A stretch of DNA of 64,000 nucleotides, from the NCBI RefSeq assembly GCF_018403665.1, contig NZ_BOVJ01000075.1:1-64000 (forward strand), in the 5' to 3' direction. Shown piece after piece: positions 58,830 through 64,000 of the stretch (position 1 is the stretch's first letter; every line of letters starts with the position of its first letter). The notes under the pieces are model-generated. The model was given only the letters and a program-made list of their open reading frames with translations, searched no databases and had not been told where the DNA came from. The stretch comes from Paenibacillus cisolokensis. GTDB lineage: Bacteria > Bacillota > Bacilli > Paenibacillales > Paenibacillaceae. The position numbers were made by a program, and so were the translations under genes.

Positions 58830-59354
58830 TTAAAATGGCAAATCATCTTCCGAAATGTCGATCGGTCGTCCGTCATCCGAGAACGGGTCGTCGTTCCGCG
58901 AAGAACCGCCGCCGGAACGGTTGCCGGAGTAATTCCCGCCGTAACCGCCGCTTCCCCCGAAGCCGCCAGCGCTTCCTCCAGTGCTTCCGTAGCCGCCGCC
59001 GTATCCTTCCTCGCGCGCGCCCCCGCCATCGCGGTTCGGCGATTCGAGGAACCGGACATTATCGGCCACGACCTCCGTCACATAAACGCGCTTCCCCTCG
59101 TTGTTCTCGTAGTTCCGCACTTGCATGCGGCCCTCGACGGCTGTCAAACGGCCTTTGCGCAAATAGTTGGCGCACGTCTCGGCAAGCTGGCGCCATGTGA
59201 CGACCGGAATAAAGTCGGCTTCGCGCTCGCCCTGACTGCTGGTGAACGGTCTGTCCACAGCCAGCGTAAACTGGGTAACCGCTACGCCGGACGGCGTATA
59301 TCGAAGTTCAGGGTCTCTCGTTAATCTGCCGATGAGAATGACGCGGTTCAACAT
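58830..59354 (-). CDS. ssb: Single-stranded DNA-binding protein
   Basis: 174 residues from ATG 59354 ([20 protein letters not shown]). OB fold to about 105, a Gly/Ser-rich linker ([20 protein letters not shown]), and the acidic tip DISEDDLPF that recruits partner proteins. ATG 59363 is an alternative three codons upstream. Located between rpsF and rpsR as usual. Confidence 0.98.
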   Translation of the reverse strand: MLNRVILIGRLTRDPELRYTPSGVAVTQFTLAVDRPFTSSQGEREADFIPVVTWRQLAETCANYLRKGRLTAVEGRMQVRNYENNEGKRVYVTEVVADNVRFLESPNRDGGGAREEGYGGGYGSTGGSAGGFGGSGGYGGNYSGNRSGGGSSRNDDPFSDDGRPIDISEDDLPF

Positions 59355-59389
59355 CGCAAACAACCTCCCAACCGTCGCATTTCTTGCGT

Positions 59390-59674
59390 TTAAGCAACAT
59401 CCTTAACGATCAGATAACGGATGACTTCGTCCGTAATCTTCATCACGCGGTCCAGTTCGGCAACAACGTCGGTCGGAGCGTTGAATTGCACCAGAACATA
59501 GTAACCGTCACGATGCTTATTGATCTCATACGCAAGACGGCGCTTGCCCATCACTTCTTGCTTCGTGACTTCACCGCCGTTGGAGATGATGCCATGGAAT
59601 TTGTCGACGACACTTTGCAGCACTTCCTGCTCGACGTCGGGACGAACAATGTACATCACTTCATATTTGCGCAT
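59390..59674 (-). CDS. rpsF: 30S ribosomal protein S6
   Basis: 94 residues: [40 protein letters not shown]. Strong ribosome-binding site (AAAGGAGG). First gene of rpsF-ssb-rpsR. Confidence 0.98.
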   Translation of the reverse strand: MRKYEVMYIVRPDVEQEVLQSVVDKFHGIISNGGEVTKQEVMGKRRLAYEINKHRDGYYVLVQFNAPTDVVAELDRVMKITDEVIRYLIVKDVA

Positions 59675-59994
59675 CGTATTTCACCTCCTTTTGGACTTAA
59701 CGGCCCCTCCTGGTTCGAAGGAGCAAGGAGCGAGGCGTCTAACTCGCATACCTTATAACTATACCAAAGCGGCTTTTTCTTGACAAGGGGGCGCCATCGT
59801 TCGCGAAACTGATGCATCGCTTCTCTTGCGGCTGCCGTTATCCGTTTCGGACAGACGGGCGTCTTGTATCGGCAGTTCGCATCAGCGGTTCGCAGCGTCG
59901 GCCATCGCAATCGAATCGGACTGCAAGCGCTGTCATAAAATCGGTTCGCCGCGAGCCTTTTCAAGATCGCAAAAAAACGCCGCGGCGCCATCTT
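59675..59994. other. Leader and intergenic region of rpsF
   Basis: It should hold the rpsF promoter and leader. Many Bacillota have an S6:S18-binding leader RNA here; GCGAG/CTCGC arms near 59731-59748 could be part of one, but I cannot fold it with confidence. No gene is supported in the rest. Confidence 0.35.
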
Positions 59995-60363
59995 TTACTT
60001 TTGGACAACGCTGCTTTCCGGGGCCTCATCTGTATAATTTAATACGGTCTCTTTGTAGTTTTCCCCCCATTTCTTCATCATATCCAAGATCGGGATAATA
60101 GACTTGCCGTGTTCGGTGAGGGAGTATTCGACCTTCGCCGGATATACGGGATACACTTTGCGACGGATCAGCAAGTCTTCCTCCAGTTCCCTGAGCTGGT
60201 TGGTCAAAATTTTTGCGTTATGGGCGCAAGCAGCCGCTTTAATTCGCAGAATCGCCTCGTTTCCTGCTGACCCAAATACCAAAGAATCATCGGCTTCCAC
60301 TTTCCGCCAATAACCGACAACGTCACTTCTTTCCCGCCTAAAACGTTTTTCGGACAACCTCAT
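59995..60363 (-). pseudogene. HxlR-family regulator, two frameshifts
   Basis: About 123 residues after repair. The outer frame gives MRLSEK and, from about 60200, [20 protein letters not shown] to the stop. The middle is in another frame: [20 protein letters not shown] then [13 protein letters not shown], a clear HxlR core. The breaks lie at A5 runs near 60345 (two bases missing) and near 60207 (one missing). It is divergent from the sarcosine-oxidase-like gene, which it may regulate. Confidence 0.8.
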
Positions 60364-60498
60364 CTGTCATCCCCTCCATTCTTGGTATCCTTTTGGAAAC
60401 CAGGTATCGTTATTGTGCGCTATTTCCAAGAGTTCTTATAGGAATTATAATTTTTGCATGTCGGAGCTGTAAAGAGGCAGTCAAGGAGGCGAATGAAA

Positions 60499-61656
60499 AT
60501 GCATTCCGATTATGACGTAATCGTGGTGGGGGCAGGTTCATTCGGTATGAGCGCGGGCTATTACGCCGCCCGGGAAGGCGCGCGCGTGCTGCTGATCGAT
60601 GCGGGCGATCCGCCCCATACGCTCGGCAGCCACCATGGCACAACCCGGATATTCCGCTCCGCCTATACGATGGGCGCTGCTTATGTCCGGCTTGCGCTGC
60701 AGGCTAAACGGCTCTGGATCGAGCTCGAGCGGGAATCCGCAAGCTTGCGCGAGGAACATGCCGCCCTTAAAGGACCGTTGTTCGAACGAACGGGGGTTGT
60801 CAGTATCGGTCCGATCGGCTCCCGCTTTATCCGCACGAAGCTGGAAAGCTGCGTCTCCTTCGGCATCGGGCATCGCCGTCTGTCCGCGGCCGAAGCGAGA
60901 GAACAATGGCCCGGACTGTTTACGCCCGATTCCATGGAGGCTCTCTATGAGCCTGACGCCGGCATCTTGTACAGCGAGCGCATCCTCGGCACTTACCGCG
61001 AGTTGGCGCTGCGTCATGGGGCGAGGCTGCTCATCAATACGGAAGTGCTGTCCATCGACGATGGCATGGACGGCTATATCGTCCGGACGCGCAGCGGCGA
61101 CTATGCTGCCAAGCGGGTATTGGCCAGCACCGGGGCATGGATCGGCAGACTGCTGACGGAGCTGCGATCCGTTTCGCCCGTTCGCAAGGCGGTCGGCTGG
61201 TTCGAGGCGCCGCGGTCCTTGTACGGCGTCGGACAATTGCCGGCGTTCATTATTAACAACGGCGGGGATGAGGAGTATTTCGGATTTCCCGATCTGGATG
61301 GAGAAGGTCTGAAGATCGGGCGCCACGACGGAGGTCGGGCGGCCGTATACGGCGAACCGCTCCCCGCATTCGGCACATACGCCGAGGACGAATCGGAGCT
61401 CCGCTACGCCCTCGATCGGTTCCTGCCCGGAGCAGGCGCATTGCGCAGCGGGCAAGTCTGCTTGTACGAGCAATCGCCCGGTGAACGTTTTCGCATTGGC
61501 GAGGCTGCGGGAAGGCCCGGCCTGTGGTATGCGGGAGGCGGTTCGGGGCATGGCTTCAAGTTTGCCAGCGCGATCGGCCAAGCGTTGGGCACTGCTCTCG
61601 CATTCGGCGAAACAAGCCCGGAGCTGGATTGGCAAGTTTTTGCGGAAAGCGGCTAA
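60499..61656 (+). CDS. Monomeric sarcosine oxidase / N-methyltryptophan oxidase-like flavoprotein
   Basis: 385 residues. N-terminal FAD motif DVIVVGAGSFGMSAGYYAAR; GSHHGTTRIFRSAY matches the flavin-contact region of MSOX/SolA; CLYEQSPGERFRIG holds the Cys that would bind FAD covalently; GGSGHGFKFASAIG is the C-terminal signature. ATG 60499 is nine bases after AAGGAGG; ATG 60493 is too close. It oxidatively demethylates N-methyl amino acids. It is upstream of an SsuA/SsuC-like transporter and may share its transcript. Confidence 0.9.
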   Translation: MHSDYDVIVVGAGSFGMSAGYYAAREGARVLLIDAGDPPHTLGSHHGTTRIFRSAYTMGAAYVRLALQAKRLWIELERESASLREEHAALKGPLFERTGVVSIGPIGSRFIRTKLESCVSFGIGHRRLSAAEAREQWPGLFTPDSMEALYEPDAGILYSERILGTYRELALRHGARLLINTEVLSIDDGMDGYIVRTRSGDYAAKRVLASTGAWIGRLLTELRSVSPVRKAVGWFEAPRSLYGVGQLPAFIINNGGDEEYFGFPDLDGEGLKIGRHDGGRAAVYGEPLPAFGTYAEDESELRYALDRFLPGAGALRSGQVCLYEQSPGERFRIGEAAGRPGLWYAGGGSGHGFKFASAIGQALGTALAFGETSPELDWQVFAESG

Positions 61657-61707
61657 GCTCGCTGCGCTTTGTTGAAGTACTTATTTTATGAATCAGGAGT
61701 GTGTGGA

Positions 61708-62793
61708 ATGATGAATCTAAGCTTGAACTTACCGCGTGTCTGGAGCAAAAAACGGCTCACCACGCTGCTTGCAGGAGCAGCCTTGCTATTGACGACGGCG
61801 CTGACGGGCTGCGGCGGCGCCGACAAAGAAACGCAGTCCCCCGGAACGGCCAACTCTTCGACGCCCGCCTCGTCAAGCGCATCCGAAACAGCAAAAGATT
61901 ATCCGAAAGTAGTGCGCATCGGCTATCAAAAAGGCAATACGCTGAACATTCTCAAGGCGCACGGCAATCTCGACGAACGTCTTAAAGAACTCGGCATTTC
62001 CGTGGAATGGAACGTATTCCCGAGCGGCGGAACCGTGCTCGAGGCTCTGACGGCAGGCCAAATCGACTACGGCAACGCGGCGGACGGATCGGGTGTATTC
62101 GCTCAGGCGGGCGGAAAGGAATTCGTGTATGTAGGCAACGATCTGCCGAATCCCGAAGGCATGGGCATCATGGTTCACAGCGATTCCCCGATCAAAACGA
62201 TCGCCGATCTGAAGGGCAAGAAGGTCGCTGTCGTCAAGGGCGGCAATCACCATTATCTGACCGTCCTGGCGCTGGAAAGAGCCGGACTCCAAGCGGATGA
62301 CGTCGAGTACGTCTTCGTTAAGGATGCCTCCGAGGGACGCGCTGTGTTCGAGACGAAGCAAGTCGACGCCCTGGGCTCCTGGGACCCGTTCTTCGCGACC
62401 GTACAAATCGATCTGAAGCCGGTTACGCTGACAGACGGCGCCGATTATTCGCCGAATCGCACCTTCTACTACTCAACCAAGGAATTCACGAGCAAGTATC
62501 CGGATCTTGTGAAAATCATCTTGGAGGAAACCGATGTCGCCGACAAATGGGCAAACGCCAACAAGCCCGAAGTTGTGAAGCTGCTGACGGAAGAGCTCGG
62601 CATCGACGAGCAATCGATCCGCACGGCCGTCGAACGGCGCACCTACGGCGTCGAAGCGATCACGCCGGAAATTATCGCGCCCCAGCAGCAGCTGGCCGAT
62701 ACGTACTATCGCATCGGACTCATTCCGGAAAAGGTCGACGTCAGCGAGCTGATGCCGGTGGACGCGCCCTGGAAGCCGGAATTAGGGAAATAA
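61708..62793 (+). CDS. ssuA: Aliphatic-sulfonate ABC transporter substrate-binding lipoprotein
   Basis: 361 residues. Signal peptide with lipobox LTGCGGAD, then a Ser/Thr-rich linker and the SsuA/TauA-type binding fold (VVRIGYQKGNTLNILKAHGN; GGTVLEALTAGQIDYGNAAD; GSWDPFFATVQ). AGGAG precedes ATG 61708. It delivers sulfonates to the permease encoded next. The sulfonate preference is by family, not proven. Confidence 0.9.
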   Translation: MMNLSLNLPRVWSKKRLTTLLAGAALLLTTALTGCGGADKETQSPGTANSSTPASSSASETAKDYPKVVRIGYQKGNTLNILKAHGNLDERLKELGISVEWNVFPSGGTVLEALTAGQIDYGNAADGSGVFAQAGGKEFVYVGNDLPNPEGMGIMVHSDSPIKTIADLKGKKVAVVKGGNHHYLTVLALERAGLQADDVEYVFVKDASEGRAVFETKQVDALGSWDPFFATVQIDLKPVTLTDGADYSPNRTFYYSTKEFTSKYPDLVKIILEETDVADKWANANKPEVVKLLTEELGIDEQSIRTAVERRTYGVEAITPEIIAPQQQLADTYYRIGLIPEKVDVSELMPVDAPWKPELGK

Positions 62794-62898
62794 CGGATCT
62801 TTATTGTGCCCGTCCGAGCGCTCTACCGCCGCTTAAGCTGCGCGAAACTTGAGCATTCGGATGTGAAAACAAAAGCAACAATGGAGAGAGGTGTCCCT

Positions 62899-63699
62899 AT
62901 GAAACCGAAATCGCGGCAAAATCGACCGGAGCGCCGGCATTGGGCGGCAGACGTTCTGCTGCCCTGGCTCGTTCCGTTGCTGATCGTCGCCGCATGGCAG
63001 ATCGCATCATCGCTCGAGTTTGTGTCCGCCAAGCTGTTTCCAACACCGCTCATGATTGTCGAGGCCGGCTGGAAGCTGTTGTCCTCGGGACAATTGGCGC
63101 ACCATATGGGCATCAGCCTGCAAAGAGCGTTGATCGGCCTGCTGATCGGCGGCGGCATCGGTTTTCTGTTCGGCATTGCCAATGCAATCTTCAAAACATC
63201 GTATCGGCTGTTCGATACGACCATTCAGATGATTCGGAATATCCCTCATCTGGCGCTGGTGCCGCTCGTCATTATATGGATCGGCATCGGCGAGACGTCC
63301 AAAGTATTCCTCGTTGCGGTCGGCGTGCTGTTCCCGATCTATGTCAACACGTACCACGGCATCCGCAACGTCAGCGGCGACTATGTCGAGATGGGCAGTG
63401 TATACGGTTTGAAGCCGCGAGAGATCTTTTTCCACATCCTGTTGCCGGGCGCGCTTCCTTCGATCTTTGTCGGATTGCGTTATGCGCTCGGCGTCATGTG
63501 GCTGACCCTGATTGTGGCCGAGACGATCGCAACGAACGAAGGCATCGGTTACCTGGCCATGAATGCCCGGGAATTCATGCAGGCCGACGTGATCATCCTG
63601 AGCATCATTCTATATGCATTGTTCGGCAAGCTGGCGGATATAGCCGCCAAGCTGCTCGAACGGCGGCTGCTGCGCTGGCATACCGCTTATCAATCCTGA
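62899..63699 (+). CDS. ssuC: Aliphatic-sulfonate ABC transporter permease
   Basis: 266 residues, six membrane segments. The EAA loop is visible as VYGLKPREIFFHILLPGALP (about 176-195). Typical SsuC start with WLVPLLIVAAWQIASS. GAGAGG precedes ATG 62899. The ATPase partner ssuB is not between here and the window end, so it lies further on or is shared. Confidence 0.93.
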   Translation: MKPKSRQNRPERRHWAADVLLPWLVPLLIVAAWQIASSLEFVSAKLFPTPLMIVEAGWKLLSSGQLAHHMGISLQRALIGLLIGGGIGFLFGIANAIFKTSYRLFDTTIQMIRNIPHLALVPLVIIWIGIGETSKVFLVAVGVLFPIYVNTYHGIRNVSGDYVEMGSVYGLKPREIFFHILLPGALPSIFVGLRYALGVMWLTLIVAETIATNEGIGYLAMNAREFMQADVIILSIILYALFGKLADIAAKLLERRLLRWHTAYQS

Positions 63700-63798
63700 C
63701 CGGGGGGCAACCCCGGACGCTATGTTTGCATAACTTGAGAAAAAGGTGTTGGATCGCATGATGAAAGTTCCCACAGTATCTTCGGAGGCTGGCACGCT

Positions 63799-64000
63799 AT
63801 GAGCGGGCTGGATCGTATGTTCATTCGCACGCCGGAACAGGAAGCGCGTTTCTCGCTGATCGGCGAATTGGCCGACTCATTCGCCGAAGGGGCCCATGCG
63901 GCCGATATCGACAACGGCTTCGCATACGCTCATATCGACGCCTTGCGCAAGGCGGGGTATCACACCTATACGGTGCCGGCCGAATGGGGCGGATTGGACA
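63799..64000 (+). CDS. Acyl-CoA-dehydrogenase-like (SfnB/DszC type) enzyme, 5' part only
   Basis: 67 codons to the window edge: MFIRTPEQEARFSLIGELAD ... ADIDNGFAYAHIDALRKAGY, then VPAEWGGLD. The PAEWGG pattern is the N-terminal domain of acyl-CoA dehydrogenase-fold flavoenzymes; next to SsuAC this suggests the SfnB/DszC sulfur-scavenging branch. TCGGAGG precedes the ATG. A 14-codon open frame (63759-63803) overlaps its start and could be an upstream leader or a broken N-terminus. Confidence 0.75.
   Translation, partial: MSGLDRMFIRTPEQEARFSLIGELADSFAEGAHAADIDNGFAYAHIDALRKAGYHTYTVPAEWGGLD

Overview
The window reads as the chromosome of a Gram-positive, endospore-forming, mid-to-high-GC Bacillota, most likely Paenibacillaceae. 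It has spore-germinant receptor genes, low-GC-Gram-positive style ribosome-binding sites, a mannitol PTS, and the conserved near-oriC block rpsF-ssb-rpsR ... yybS-gdpP-rplI-dnaB-purA ... walR-walK-yycH-yycI-walJ-htrA-rlmH. Assignment is from gene content and order only; I could not search databases.

Layout. 0.3-5.5 kb: a CstA-family transporter beside a LytS/LytTR-type two-component pair (a BtsSR/BtsT-like pyruvate module), then a small membrane protein and a sigma-factor/kinase fusion remnant. 6-9.8 kb: a ger germinant-receptor operon. 9.9-11.9 kb: agmatine to putrescine (aguA-aguB). 12-13.1 kb: a luciferase-like flavin enzyme. 13.2-20.4 kb: a mannitol operon in the order mtlA-mtlR-mtlF-mtlD-ptsI-ptsH, which carries its own general PTS proteins. 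20.6-29.2 kb: mixed metabolic and regulatory genes (PhnB-like, zinc ADH, FAD monooxygenase with TetR, a YdaK/YdaM-like polysaccharide pair, mqo, XRE). 29.4-38.0 kb: an accessory island abutting the 3' end of rlmH. 38.0-59.7 kb: the conserved near-origin cluster on the minus strand. 60-64 kb: HxlR, a sarcosine-oxidase-like enzyme, an SsuA/SsuC-type transporter and the start of an acyl-CoA-dehydrogenase-like gene.

The main finding is that the 29.4-38.0 kb island looks like a composite SCC-type element. Three direct copies of the rlmH 3'-end sequence (encoding ...EPYHK-stop) lie at about 38.02, 36.01 and 29.43 kb and delimit two cassettes of about 2.0 and 6.6 kb. SCCmec uses the same gene end (orfX/rlmH) in staphylococci. 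The larger cassette holds a decayed large-serine-recombinase gene, a DUF3800 gene, and a roughly 1355-residue protein with a HigA-like HTH and a possible PD-(D/E)XK-type nuclease region followed by about 1100 residues I do not recognise. A 19-bp-arm operator palindrome sits at its promoter and 157-bp direct repeats flank it. The smaller cassette carries an HxlR regulator with two palindromic operators, a NAD(P)-binding protein and a DUF2269 membrane protein.

A second window-wide observation: at least 17 frameshifts break otherwise well-preserved genes. Nearly all can be repaired by restoring one or two bases, usually in a homopolymer run of 4-6 bases. That points to uncorrected indel errors in the assembly rather than mass gene decay, so these loci are annotated as single genes with the break noted. 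The sigma/kinase fusion and the recombinase remnant are different: they cannot be repaired by single bases and look like true rearrangements.
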